DNA of 64,000 bases, from assembly GCF_900106535.1 (NCBI RefSeq), contig NZ_FNOH01000005.1, forward strand, positions 483,569 through 547,568, in the 5' to 3' direction. The notes under the pieces were generated by a model that saw only the letters and a list, made by a program, of their open reading frames with translations, had not been told where the DNA came from and ran no database searches. The stretch is from Myxococcus xanthus. GTDB taxonomy: Bacteria > Myxococcota > Myxococcia > Myxococcales > Myxococcaceae. The position numbers and the translations under genes are program-made. Positions 17,165-25,689 of the stretch are shown here, piece after piece. Within the stretch, counting starts at the first letter, position 1. Each line of letters opens with the position of its first letter.

Positions 17165-19681
17165 CTATGGCGACAGGTTCGCGCTCTCCGCAGGTTCGTG
17201 AGGCGTAGCGTCCAGCAGTGAACCCAGGATGGAAGGCCCCGGACTCATGTGGATTTCACCCAACTCCACATCTCCTTCGAAGGGAACATCGACCGTGAGG
17301 GTTCGTGATGCCATCCCGGGGGCATCGAATCTCAGCGTCTGCACCCCAGATTTCAGAGTCGACCATTTGAAAGCGCCGTCCTGGGGGTCGACATAGAATT
17401 CGCGGTTGTTGAGGACGAAATTTGAGAAGGGCGACCCATCGGGACCCAGGAGCCTGCCTCGGATTTGTGAATCACGTTGCATGACGATACGGAGGGGGGC
17501 CTCCCCCGGCTTCACAAGAAGTGCGAAGGTCTCGTATTCGGTCCCTCCCGAGGATTGTGCTGGGACGAAGGTATGGCCATCTATCGAGGCCGATATCGTG
17601 TGCGGGCCGGAAGACAGATGCCGCAGGACGAATCGCCCATCCGCGCCTGTGCGAACGCCGAAAGGTCCGCCGCATCTGAAGCTGACGGTCGGCGGCTCTG
17701 TCGCGTCAGCTGGTGACTGCCGAGAGGCCGTGATAGTCGCGCCCTCCAGGGGTCTTCCGCTCGTTGTCACCACGATGCCGGAGACCGTCACACCTTCGGG
17801 AAAGCGCAACTCCACCTGCGGCGGAGGTCCCTCTCGCAACTCGATGTCCTGGGCGACGGTCCGCCGGATGACACCCAGAACCTCCTTTTGTGCCCACACC
17901 GTGTAGTGCCCTGGCGGAACTGCCCCGAGCTGGAAGTGTCCCTGGGCATCTGAAGATGAATATTGGCTGTGCGTGTCTTTCGCCTCGCGCCTGGCGAGGA
18001 TGACGTCCGCATCGGGCACGGGAACACCGTGCTCATCCAACACGATGCCTGGCAAGATCGGGCCTTGCTTCAGCGAGATGCGGAGGTCTCCGCTGGGCGC
18101 GTGCACCGAAGCGACGTCTGGAAGGAAGCGCGGGTCATCGGCTTGGAGCCCCCAATTACCTGCGCGGCAGGCTTTCAGCTCGAAATGGCCGGCGTCGTCC
18201 GTGGTCGTCACATGATTATGGTGCGGCACCGTGGGGTTGCATTGGCGCTCCAATCTGAGCGTGACGTTCGGAGCGGGCGCCCCGTGTGCGTCGACTGCAA
18301 CGCCGGTGATGGACACCGCGCGAAACAGGGTGATGGTGGCAGGGGACGTGGCCTCTGGGGAACTCAGGGTGACGACTTCGTCCAGATGGCCCGGTGCTGA
18401 CACCGTGACCTGGTTCATGTCGGGGCCGAAGGGGCCCAGACGAAAGCGGCCATCCAGGTTCGTTGTCGTGACCGGGTAGTCGATATCAAGGCGCTGCGGA
18501 ACGACGGAGACGCGGGCACCTGGAATGGGCTGGCGCGCCTCGTCTTGAACGATTCCTTCGAAATAAGGTGCAGGCCGCAGTTCGAGTACCGTCTCAACCC
18601 CGTTTCGCTCCTTCAGGGTGACTTCCTCGCTGGCAATCATCCCTTCATGGAAGGCCGACACTTTGAGGCCGTAGCCATTGCGGAGTCCGGAGAAATGAAA
18701 CCGTCCTTTCGCGTCGGACGTGGCGAACTGAAAGGGGAAGTCATGTGGAAACTCCGCGGTGAGCTCGACGCGGGCGCCCGCGACGGGGCTTCCCTGGAAG
18801 AGGACCCGGCCTGCATGGTTCAGCGGCCGTGTGAGGTGCACGCTGCCCCACGGAAGGGCGGTGGCCTCATTGAGATGGAGGAGCTCCGGTCGCCAGCCAT
18901 CCTGCTTCGCCAGGAGGACGTAATGCCCATACGGCAGCGGGCCGATGTGGAACCGGCCATCCGGACCTGCGATGCCGTCGAAGTATCGGTCCGTTGCCAC
19001 GGAGACCAGGCTGATGCGGGCGCCTGGTAGCGGTACGTCCTCACCAAAGGCGGTTCCCTCCACCCGTAATCCCGGAGCCAGCACCAACTGCAGTCCGTCG
19101 TGCGTCCCCAGGATGCCTTGTTGCACGGCCGCCCCGTCCTCGTTCAAGGCCCAGACCGACAGGATTCCGACGTCCAGTCCATCCAAGACGTAGGTGCCGT
19201 CACCGTCGGTGACCGTCTCTGCCTGGAGGATGGCTTCGCCCATGCGGGAGGTCATCCACTCCGTCAGAATGTCCTGGGCCGCCTGCCAGCAGTCATGCAA
19301 GAGCCGGAGGGGTTTCTCCTCGCGGCGGGAGCCCCCTGTGCCAGGCGCCCAGTCGGGGCACGGCAGCTCTGCCAGGGGCTCCTCGGCCCGCGACAGGGCG
19401 GACACGCGCACGCCCGCGAGGGGGACTCCTCGCGCATCCACCACGGTGCCACGAATGCGCCGTCTCTTTTCGGGTTGAGGAATCGGGCCCAGTGCCGCCA
19501 TGCCTGGGGTGCCAGTTCCTTCGATGCGGTTCGCGCCTTGCGACGATGCGGCGACGCCTGCGCCTCGGTCGACGGCCTCTGACGTGGAGCGCGCGTCCCA
19601 GGCGAGCATCCCGAGGACCCCGACGGCCAGAATCGTGAACGCCCCGCCGCTGCGCGTGCGCCGCTCCCTCGTACTCGTCAT
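17165..19681 (-). CDS. large carboxypeptidase-regulatory-like repeat protein, membrane anchored
   Basis: An 838-residue protein with one N-terminal membrane segment (FTILAVGVLGMLAW). It is built almost entirely from carboxypeptidase regulatory-like (transthyretin-type) beta-sandwich repeats of 80-100 residues, each with a GxxxPGxRV or GxPxxGAxV start and a DGxFxxxxLxxGxY centre. At least seven can be counted (for example VVDARGVPLAGVRVSA, VQDEARQPIPGARVSV, VLDEHGVPVPDADVIL). Such repeats act as rod-like spacers or binding modules on the outside of the cytoplasmic membrane. Cysteines in the first repeat region (CPDW, HDCW) may be disulfide-bonded. No enzymatic motif is present. Transcribed alone. 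Confidence 0.8.
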   Translation of the reverse strand: MTSTRERRTRSGGAFTILAVGVLGMLAWDARSTSEAVDRGAGVAASSQGANRIEGTGTPGMAALGPIPQPEKRRRIRGTVVDARGVPLAGVRVSALSRAEEPLAELPCPDWAPGTGGSRREEKPLRLLHDCWQAAQDILTEWMTSRMGEAILQAETVTDGDGTYVLDGLDVGILSVWALNEDGAAVQQGILGTHDGLQLVLAPGLRVEGTAFGEDVPLPGARISLVSVATDRYFDGIAGPDGRFHIGPLPYGHYVLLAKQDGWRPELLHLNEATALPWGSVHLTRPLNHAGRVLFQGSPVAGARVELTAEFPHDFPFQFATSDAKGRFHFSGLRNGYGLKVSAFHEGMIASEEVTLKERNGVETVLELRPAPYFEGIVQDEARQPIPGARVSVVPQRLDIDYPVTTTNLDGRFRLGPFGPDMNQVTVSAPGHLDEVVTLSSPEATSPATITLFRAVSITGVAVDAHGAPAPNVTLRLERQCNPTVPHHNHVTTTDDAGHFELKACRAGNWGLQADDPRFLPDVASVHAPSGDLRISLKQGPILPGIVLDEHGVPVPDADVILARREAKDTHSQYSSSDAQGHFQLGAVPPGHYTVWAQKEVLGVIRRTVAQDIELREGPPPQVELRFPEGVTVSGIVVTTSGRPLEGATITASRQSPADATEPPTVSFRCGGPFGVRTGADGRFVLRHLSSGPHTISASIDGHTFVPAQSSGGTEYETFALLVKPGEAPLRIVMQRDSQIRGRLLGPDGSPFSNFVLNNREFYVDPQDGAFKWSTLKSGVQTLRFDAPGMASRTLTVDVPFEGDVELGEIHMSPGPSILGSLLDATPHEPAESANLSP

Positions 19682-19970
19682 GCCCCGACGGTAGGGAGCC
19701 GCGGCGGGGCAATCCTCACGGAATGGTCATGATTGGCTCAGCAATCGCGCAGCATGAGCGTCGCGTGTCGGACGCCTCATGGAGCCCGCGTAGCCTCACC
19801 AAGCTGGGGGAATCCCTCCGCAACGTGGTTCCGGCCCTGCGCCTGGGGAGAGAGCGACCTGGGTCAGCGTGCCCAGAAGTCACCGAAGCTGACGGCGGTC
19901 CGTTGAAGCGGGCGGCGTTTCCTGGGAGGAATGCGCAGACTGCACGCATCACTGAACCTGGAGGTCATCC

Positions 19971-20867
19971 ATGCAACTGTTCCTGACGGGCGCGAGCGGC
20001 TTCATCGGCGGCTCCCTTGCTCATTCGCTGAAGGCCCGCGGCCACGCCATCCGAGGGCTGGTCAGGGACAAGGTGAAGGCGGAGCGGCTGGCGGCGCTCG
20101 GCATCGAGCCCGTGCTGGGTGACTTGGAGGACCGCGCGCTGCTGACAGCTGAGGCGCGGCGCGCGGACGCGGTCATCAACGCGGCCAGCAGTGACCACGC
20201 GGAGGCCGTCGAGGCGCTCCTGGCGGGGCTGCGCGGCTCTGGCAAGCCGCTGCTCCACACCAGTGGTTCCAGCGTGATTGGCGACGACGTTCGAGGCGAG
20301 GTGCTCTCCGACAAGGTGTTCGACGAGGACACCCCCTTCATCGTCGAGCCCGACAAGCGGGCCCGTCACGCGGTCGACACCAGCGTGCTCGCCGCCGAGG
20401 GAATGCGCGGCATCGTCCTGTGCAACACGATGATTTATGGCACGGGCACCGGGCTCAGCCCGGACAGCGTGCAGATTCCCCCGCTGGTGAAGCAGGCGCG
20501 CAAGAGCGGCGTGGTGCGCATCGTCGGCAAGGGCGTCAACCGCTGGTCCAACGTGCACATCGACGACGTGGTGGCGCTGTACCTGCTTGCCTTGGAGCGC
20601 GCGCCCGCCGGGGCCTTCTACTTCGTGGAGAACGGCGAGGCCTCCTACGCGGAGATTGGTGCCGCCATCGCCCAGCGGCTCGGGCTGGGGCCCGTGCAAT
20701 CCTGGTCGGTGGAGGAAGCCAGCCGCGAATGGGGTGAAGGCCACGCGCGCTACTCCTTCGGCTCGAACAGCCGCGTGCGTGGCAAGCGCGCGCGCCGCGA
20801 ACTGGACTGGAAGCCCCGGCACGACTCCGTCACGGCGTGGATTCGCGACGAGATGCCGCTCGGTTGA
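19971..20867 (+). CDS. NAD(P)-dependent epimerase/dehydratase (extended SDR)
   Basis: A 298-residue Rossmann-fold protein starting with TGASGFIGGSL (the extended-SDR TGxxGxxG motif). The catalytic Ser-rich region TSGSSVIGDD near residue 98 would carry the Ser, while the usual YxxxK is not obvious; the stretch VDTSVLAAEGMRGIV with NTMIYGTGTG downstream suggests an atypical SDR in the NmrA/epimerase group. The C-terminal HIDDVVALYLLAL and a WSVEEA helix complete the substrate domain. GGAGG precedes the ATG. It converges with the next gene with a gap of only 3 bp. Substrate unknown. Confidence 0.82.
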   Translation: MQLFLTGASGFIGGSLAHSLKARGHAIRGLVRDKVKAERLAALGIEPVLGDLEDRALLTAEARRADAVINAASSDHAEAVEALLAGLRGSGKPLLHTSGSSVIGDDVRGEVLSDKVFDEDTPFIVEPDKRARHAVDTSVLAAEGMRGIVLCNTMIYGTGTGLSPDSVQIPPLVKQARKSGVVRIVGKGVNRWSNVHIDDVVALYLLALERAPAGAFYFVENGEASYAEIGAAIAQRLGLGPVQSWSVEEASREWGEGHARYSFGSNSRVRGKRARRELDWKPRHDSVTAWIRDEMPLG

Positions 20868-20870
20868 GTG

Positions 20871-21413
20871 CTAGTTCCAGGGGAAGAGGGGACCCCAGAC
20901 GGAGTGCGAGCTCAGCGCGATGGGGAGCTTGAGCGTCAACACCAGCCCCACCTCGCGGGCATGCCGCGTCCGCTCCACGCCGCCGGGGCCGATGTCCCGG
21001 TCCCCGGCCAGCGGAATCCCGAAGCGCACGCCCAGGCTGCCGAACACGAAGGCCAGGTAGGGCGCGACGTGCAGGCCCGTGGTCGCCACGCGCGTCCGGC
21101 TCGCCGTTTCATGCATGACGCCCAGCTCCACACCCCCGAAGAGCAGGGTGCCCTGAAGCCCGGCGCAGAGCCGCGCGCTGCCGCGCTCCATCTTCTGTGC
21201 CTGCGCGAAGAGGCCCAGGGCGCCCACGCCCTTGAACCAATTGAGCGTCAACTCCCCGCCCACGCCCGTGCCGGGCGCGTCCGCCCCGAATGCCGCGCTG
21301 TACAGGGGGCCCACGGACAGCCAGGTCTCTCTTTCGGGGAACAGCGTGATGTCCGCCCTCGCGGGCAGGGCGAAGAGCACGGACGCCGCCAGGAGCGGGA
21401 CGGGAAGGCGCAT
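20871..21413 (-). CDS. secreted outer-membrane-type hypothetical protein
   Basis: A 180-residue protein with a signal peptide (RLPVPLLAASVLFALPARA) and alternating polar/hydrophobic strands rich in Gly, Thr and aromatic residues (WLSVGPLYSAAFG, LGLFAQAQKM, YLAFVFGSLGVRFG). This composition suggests a small beta-barrel of about eight strands, and the C-terminal residues end in aromatic WN. No family recognised. The start at 21,413 removes a 26-residue arginine-rich extension. Confidence 0.6.
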   Translation of the reverse strand: MRLPVPLLAASVLFALPARADITLFPERETWLSVGPLYSAAFGADAPGTGVGGELTLNWFKGVGALGLFAQAQKMERGSARLCAGLQGTLLFGGVELGVMHETASRTRVATTGLHVAPYLAFVFGSLGVRFGIPLAGDRDIGPGGVERTRHAREVGLVLTLKLPIALSSHSVWGPLFPWN

Positions 21414-21541
21414 GCGGCCGCTTGGGTGCAACCACCGGGCCCTGTCTCCGCGCGAAGGGATGGCACCTCTTGCATGTGCAAGGGACTGCACGTTGCGTCA
21501 CCGCCCGTGCGCAGTCGCGTGGACGGACGGGACGCGTCTGC

Positions 21542-22561
21542 TCATTTCTTCCGAGGCTTCGGCCCCGCGGGGCGAGCCGGCGCGGCGGAGGGCTCCACGG
21601 AGTCCAGCGTGACGGGGCCTTCGCGATACAGGGCATTGACCTTGCCGCCGCGAAGCTCCAGGGCCGCGAGGTTCCGCCCGTACCCGGTGCTCAGCCCGGT
21701 GTCGATGAGCAGCGCCTTGCCGTTGAACCGCACCTTCACCTTTCCGTCGCGGTTCGTGGTGTGCCCCATGACCATGCGCCTGGCGCCATAACGCTTCAGC
21801 ACCGCGTCCAGCGCGGGTTCGGCGTCCCGTGGCTCGCCCAGTGCGTAGCCTCGGAACCACAAGGGGCCCTGTGCGTCCCGCGCGCCGCCGGGCGGATGGT
21901 CGGGGAAGAAGTCCTGGCGCACCCAGCGGTTGAGCTCGGCCAGGTTTCCGCCGGGAACGCCGGGCGCGACGCCGCCGTGCACGAAGAGGGTGTCGTTGAT
22001 GCGCACCACGGCGGCGTGCTTGCGCAGCCACTGGCCGTAGCGGCCCTGGAGGCTGTACGCGACGCGGTGCCCGTTGAGGCCGGGTGGGGAGCCGGCGCTG
22101 TCCTGCTCGGGGCTCTGGTCGGCGAACGAGGCCATCTCCCCGGGGTTCACGTATCGCAGGTCGCCCAGCATGTTCATGGCTTCATGGTTGCCGAGCAGGG
22201 CGTGGACCCGTCCGCCCGCGGCGAGCGCTTCCTGCTCCAGCCGCATGAGCAGGTCGAACGCCGCTCGCGTCTGGTCGCCCCGGTCCGGCACGTCGCCCGT
22301 CTGGACCAGGTGCGTCTTGCCGCCAATCCACCGGTCCTTCGCGTCAATGAGGCCGGCGAGCCGTAGCACCTCCTTCAGGGCGTCCACGTCACCGTGCACG
22401 TCCCCCACCGCCACCACGCGCTCCACGCCGGTGAAGGTGTCGGGGACCGCGTCCTCCAGCCGAGGCTGCGCCGGGGCATGGGGTGCGGGTGCCGCCGCCA
22501 GGAGCAGCGGGATGAGCACGAGCAGGGGGCGCGTGCGGAGCAAAGAGGGGGGCATGGGCAT
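21542..22561 (-). CDS. secreted calcineurin-like metallophosphoesterase
   Basis: A 339-residue protein with a signal peptide (LLVLIPLLLAAAPAPHA). The metallophosphoesterase motifs are complete: GDVHGD (about 52), GDVPDRGD (about 88), GNHEAMN (about 127), a later MGHTTN and the final histidine region. The close spacing GDVHGD/GDxxDRGD/GNHE is that of the PPP-like Shewanella-type phosphatase group. It would act on phosphoesters in the periplasm or outside. AGAGGAC precedes the first ATG. Two strong hairpins separate it from the upstream protease gene. Confidence 0.88.
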   Translation of the reverse strand: MPMPPSLLRTRPLLVLIPLLLAAAPAPHAPAQPRLEDAVPDTFTGVERVVAVGDVHGDVDALKEVLRLAGLIDAKDRWIGGKTHLVQTGDVPDRGDQTRAAFDLLMRLEQEALAAGGRVHALLGNHEAMNMLGDLRYVNPGEMASFADQSPEQDSAGSPPGLNGHRVAYSLQGRYGQWLRKHAAVVRINDTLFVHGGVAPGVPGGNLAELNRWVRQDFFPDHPPGGARDAQGPLWFRGYALGEPRDAEPALDAVLKRYGARRMVMGHTTNRDGKVKVRFNGKALLIDTGLSTGYGRNLAALELRGGKVNALYREGPVTLDSVEPSAAPARPAGPKPRKK

Positions 22562-22577
22562 GTCCTCTGGTGAGACG

Positions 22578-22607
22578 GCGCGCCTGGGCTGGCCGGCCCA
22601 GGCGCGC
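22578..22607. terminator. strong 12-bp hairpin upstream of the phosphoesterase gene
   Basis: GCGCGCCTGGGC and GCCCAGGCGCGC are separated by 6 nt. The hairpin lies between the S1 protease stop and the phosphoesterase start, 17 bp ahead of the latter. It could terminate the protease transcript or sit in the 5-prime leader of the phosphoesterase. Confidence 0.5.
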
Positions 22608-22643
22608 TGGAGGACCTCAGCGTGTCACGCCCGCGCGGCCCTC

Positions 22644-22668
22644 GGTGCCTGAATCGCCTCCAGGCACC
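22644..22668. terminator. 8-bp hairpin after the S1 protease gene
   Basis: GGTGCCTG and CAGGCACC flank a 9-nt loop, 29 bp past the protease stop codon on the minus strand. No T-run is present. Confidence 0.4.
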
Positions 22669-22696
22669 CGGGTCGCTCGGTCAGGCGACGGAGGGT

Positions 22697-24223
22697 TCAG
22701 CGGTAGTCCCACTTCTGGTTCGGGTTGCCCGTGCACTCGTAGATGATGAGCCGGGCGCCGCTGGACGTGTTGTGGTTCACGATGTCCACGCACTTGTTGG
22801 CGAGCACGCTGACGAGGTCACCCGCGCCGCTCAGCACGAACTGCTGTGCCGGGTTGCCGCTGCAGTTGGCCAACTGGATGGCCGCGCCGTTGGCCGTGGA
22901 GGCCCAGGCCACGTCCATGCACTTGCCGCCCGCCTGAACGGTGCCGTTGATGAAGGTCCACCGCTGCGCGTTCGTGCCATTGCAGTCCCACATCTGGAGC
23001 TGCACTCCGTCGGAGAAGTTGGAGTTGGGTACGTCGATGCACTTGCCGTTGAGGCGCGACACGAAGGACCGTCCACTGCCGCCACCGCCCGTCGTGCGGA
23101 GCGTCAGGCCGTAGGCGCCCAGGATGGGGTTGACGGGTTGGTAGAACGTCTGCGGCGGATTTCCGTTGGCGCACGTGCCCGCCACGCCGGACGTCACGCC
23201 CTGGGCCTGGTTGCCGGAGATGACGGAGCCGCCGGAGTCGCCGCCGTCCGCGCACGCGTTCGTCTTGTGCAGGCCGTACACGGGCCCGACGGAGTAGTTG
23301 ACGGTGATGTTCTTCGCCTGGAGCACGCCGCACCGCCAGCCGGTGGTGTAGCCGGAGCGGCAGATGGAGGCATTCACCGGAGCCTCCTGGGAGCCCGCGA
23401 CGGTGACGTTGCCGCCGCTGTAGTTGTTGACCCACGGCTGCGGGGTCCACGAGCCATGGGTGGCCACCCAGCCGTAGTCGGAGCCGGGCCAGACGGAGCC
23501 ACGGATGGTGCCCAGGGCCACGCCGTTGTGCCCCGTGGTGGGCGTGCCGGCGCCGCCGCAGTGGCCGGCGGTGACGAAGCCCCCGTTGACGGGGAAGCCC
23601 ACCGAACAGCGGTAGTTGCTGAAGTAGTAGGGGTCACCGCCGCGCAGGTCATAGGCGGGCTCGGGCGCGTGGGTGGAGGCCACCACGCGGAGGCTGCCGT
23701 CTTTCAGGCCCGAGCTCTGCGCGATGAAGGCATCCGCGCGCAGCTTCGTCTGGCTGGAGGCGTCCACGTAGACGACGACGCTGTTCGTCGGCAGGTCGAC
23801 GTACCAGGAGTGGATGGCGGGCGAGAGGGCCTGGACGTTCTGGTCCAGTTCCGCCTTCACCTGCTCCAGCCGCGCCAGGCTCCGCGCCACGTGCACGGTC
23901 CGCACGCCGGCGACCCGGGTCTTGGCGAGGCGGGCCTCGTCGGTGACACCAACGATGAGCTGGCCGCCCTCCGCGTCGAGCCAGGCGCCACCGAAGGCGT
24001 CGCCAAGTTGTTCACGCATCGTCTGCTCCAGCCCGGGCGCCTTCGCCTCGAAGGACAGGCGCTGATGCACCTGCTGCTCGGTGAGCCCAAGGTCCCGACG
24101 CATCGCGGAGACAATTTCTGGCGACACGTCGCTCGAGGCCTCGGCGGCCATCGGCAGGCCCGTCAGGGTGGCAAGGCCAGCGAACATCGCCGCGGTAGAA
24201 AGCCAATCAGACATTCGATTCAT
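22697..24223 (-). CDS. secreted S1-family (streptogrisin-like) protease with C-terminal ricin-type lectin domain
   Basis: A 508-residue preproprotein. Order: signal peptide (STAAMFAGLATLTGLPMAAEA), alpha-lytic-protease-type prodomain (about 35-180), catalytic S1 domain with His in TAGHC (about 220), Asp in SDYGWV and Ser in GGDSGGS (about 329), a Gly-rich linker, and a ricin B-type beta-trefoil (385-508) with three QxW-like repeats (QMWDCNGTNAQRW, QLANCSGNPAQQF, ECTGNPNQKW). The trefoil should anchor the protease to carbohydrate, fitting extracellular predation or polymer digestion. The start at 24,223 gives a normal signal peptide; no strong ribosome binding site is seen. Confidence 0.92.
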   Translation of the reverse strand: MNRMSDWLSTAAMFAGLATLTGLPMAAEASSDVSPEIVSAMRRDLGLTEQQVHQRLSFEAKAPGLEQTMREQLGDAFGGAWLDAEGGQLIVGVTDEARLAKTRVAGVRTVHVARSLARLEQVKAELDQNVQALSPAIHSWYVDLPTNSVVVYVDASSQTKLRADAFIAQSSGLKDGSLRVVASTHAPEPAYDLRGGDPYYFSNYRCSVGFPVNGGFVTAGHCGGAGTPTTGHNGVALGTIRGSVWPGSDYGWVATHGSWTPQPWVNNYSGGNVTVAGSQEAPVNASICRSGYTTGWRCGVLQAKNITVNYSVGPVYGLHKTNACADGGDSGGSVISGNQAQGVTSGVAGTCANGNPPQTFYQPVNPILGAYGLTLRTTGGGGSGRSFVSRLNGKCIDVPNSNFSDGVQLQMWDCNGTNAQRWTFINGTVQAGGKCMDVAWASTANGAAIQLANCSGNPAQQFVLSGAGDLVSVLANKCVDIVNHNTSSGARLIIYECTGNPNQKWDYR

Positions 24224-24448
24224 GGAAGTAGATGGGGAGTGTTCCCACTGCAGAGCGAACGCCAGGGCAGGGGACATCGCCTGCGCGTGGGAGTGAGAGG
24301 GATTCCCTGGCGTGATGTGGAGTCCGCATGAGCATGTGGCATGCCAATGCGGGTGCAGGGACTTCCAGGGCGAGTGAGGTGATGGCGTATGCCCCACTCG
24401 CAATTTTATGACGGACAGGTGGTGACAGCCGTCCTCGGCTGGTGACTG

Positions 24449-24655
24449 GTGTTACCACCCTGCGTCAGGCCGAAATCGAGCTGGCTGACGTTGGGACTGC
24501 TGCTGTGTGGCAGCGCGGCACACGCGGACGCGCTGCCGTACCCAGGTGGACAAGGTCGTGGTGGCCTGTCCCTGACGCGCGCGCGACGAACTGTACTGCT
24601 CCCTGGATGCAGCACAGCGGGCGACACGCCGGGAGGACGTAGGATGGCGTCACGC
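24449..24655 (+). pseudogene. decayed gene for a small secreted protein
   Basis: One frame starts with a signal-peptide-like segment (SSWLTLGLLLCGSAAHADALPYP). After a frame change the sequence continues VDKVVVACP, hits a stop, and resumes as RARDELYCSLDAAQRATRREDV in line with a secreted-protein tail. The pieces read as one protein only if at least one frameshift is allowed. It is probably a remnant upstream of the GNAT gene. Confidence 0.35.
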
Positions 24656-24657
24656 CC

Positions 24658-25155
24658 ATGCGCACCCACACTGAGGCCATTCCCTACGAAGTCCACCGCG
24701 ATGACGGGCTCGTCGCCTCCGACGACCCCGCGCGCATCGACCTGGACGTCGTCCATGGCTACCTGTCCCGCTCATACTGGTCCGCGGGCATTCCCCGGGA
24801 GACGGTCGAGCGGGCCGCTCGGAACTCGCTCGTCTTCGGGCTCTATTCGTCTGGAGGCCAGGTGGGCTACGCCCGCGTCGTCACCGACCGCGCGAGCTTC
24901 GCCTATCTTTGTGACGTCTTCGTCCTGGAGCCGTACCAGGGGCGGGGCCTGGGCCAGTGGATGATGGAGGCGCTGCTCGAGCATCCCGACCTGCAAGGGC
25001 TTCGGCGGTTCTTGCTCGCCACGCGAGATGCCCATTCACTCTATGCGCGTTGCGGCTTTCAGCCATTGGGCGCGCCCGCGTCCTTCATGGAGCGCCATGA
25101 CCCGGACGTCTATGTCCGAAATCGAGAAGAGGGCGCGAAAGGGAAGGCAGATTGA
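24658..25155 (+). CDS. GNAT-family N-acetyltransferase
   Basis: A 165-residue GNAT domain. Motif A is clear (VFVLEPYQGRGLGQWMMEALL, acetyl-CoA-binding QGRGLG), followed by the beta5-alpha4 region RRFLLATRDAHSLYARCGF typical of the YjgM/tabtoxin-resistance-like subgroup. The N-terminal part contains LSRSYWSAGIP, a signature seen in this subgroup. Substrate (amine, peptide or small molecule) unknown. Start at ATG 24,658; GGAGG lies about 21 bp upstream, a little far. Confidence 0.85.
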   Translation: MRTHTEAIPYEVHRDDGLVASDDPARIDLDVVHGYLSRSYWSAGIPRETVERAARNSLVFGLYSSGGQVGYARVVTDRASFAYLCDVFVLEPYQGRGLGQWMMEALLEHPDLQGLRRFLLATRDAHSLYARCGFQPLGAPASFMERHDPDVYVRNREEGAKGKAD

Positions 25156-25167
25156 GGTCATCCGGAA

Positions 25168-25194
25168 GGCCTGGGCGTGACGCGGGCCCAGGCC
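25168..25194. terminator. 9-bp hairpin between convergent genes
   Basis: GGCCTGGGC and GCCCAGGCC flank a 9-nt loop, 12 bp after the GNAT stop and 12 bp before the convergent thioesterase stop. Position suggests a shared bidirectional terminator. Confidence 0.5.
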
Positions 25195-25206
25195 CGGGCC
25201 ATTCAG

Positions 25207-25689
25207 TCAGTGGCTCTCCACCGCCGTCCGGTTCTGCCGGGCGGTGACCGCCTCAATCACCTTCTCCGGCGGGACGACGCCCTCGCGCCCGAGCAGCACC
25301 GCGGTGGACTCGCCCTCCGCCACCACCTTCCCGCGCGAGAGGAACTGGTGGGTGGCGTAGAAGTACTTCTCGTCCCAGCGGGTAATCGACATGGACACCG
25401 TGTACTTCTGGAACGGGCGAAGCGGCTTTTTGTAGTCCATGGTGTGGCGCACGATGATGGGCGCCCACTTCTGCTTGAGCATGAGCGCCAGCAGGCCCGT
25501 CCGGATGAACAGGTCGACCCGGCTCAAGTCACAGACGGTGAGGAACCGCCCGTTGTTCATGTGCAGGTTCAGGTCCAGGTCATTGGGCAGGACGCGCTGC
25601 TCCAGCGTGCTCGTCAGCGCGTCCACGCGCATCTCCGGCTTCCAGAGCGAGGAGAGCATGACCCACAACATCCTGAGATAGAGATTCAT
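25207..25689 (-). CDS. 4HBT-type thioesterase (THEM6-like)
   Basis: A 160-residue hot-dog-fold protein. The stretch VLPNDLDLNLHMNNGRFLTVCDL (residues 32-55) contains the D-x-N-x-H-M-N-N core of the 4HBT_2/THEM6 group. VRHTMDYKKPLRPFQKYTV gives the second strand pair. It would hydrolyse acyl-CoA thioesters in the cytosol. It is the last gene of a four-gene minus-strand set (desaturase, hydroxylase, alpha/beta hydrolase, thioesterase). Its start lies 110 bp inside the end of the hydrolase gene, so translational coupling is likely. The full N-terminus MNLYLRMLWVMLSSLWKP is typical of the family and supports this start. Confidence 0.85.
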   Translation of the reverse strand: MNLYLRMLWVMLSSLWKPEMRVDALTSTLEQRVLPNDLDLNLHMNNGRFLTVCDLSRVDLFIRTGLLALMLKQKWAPIIVRHTMDYKKPLRPFQKYTVSMSITRWDEKYFYATHQFLSRGKVVAEGESTAVLLGREGVVPPEKVIEAVTARQNRTAVESH

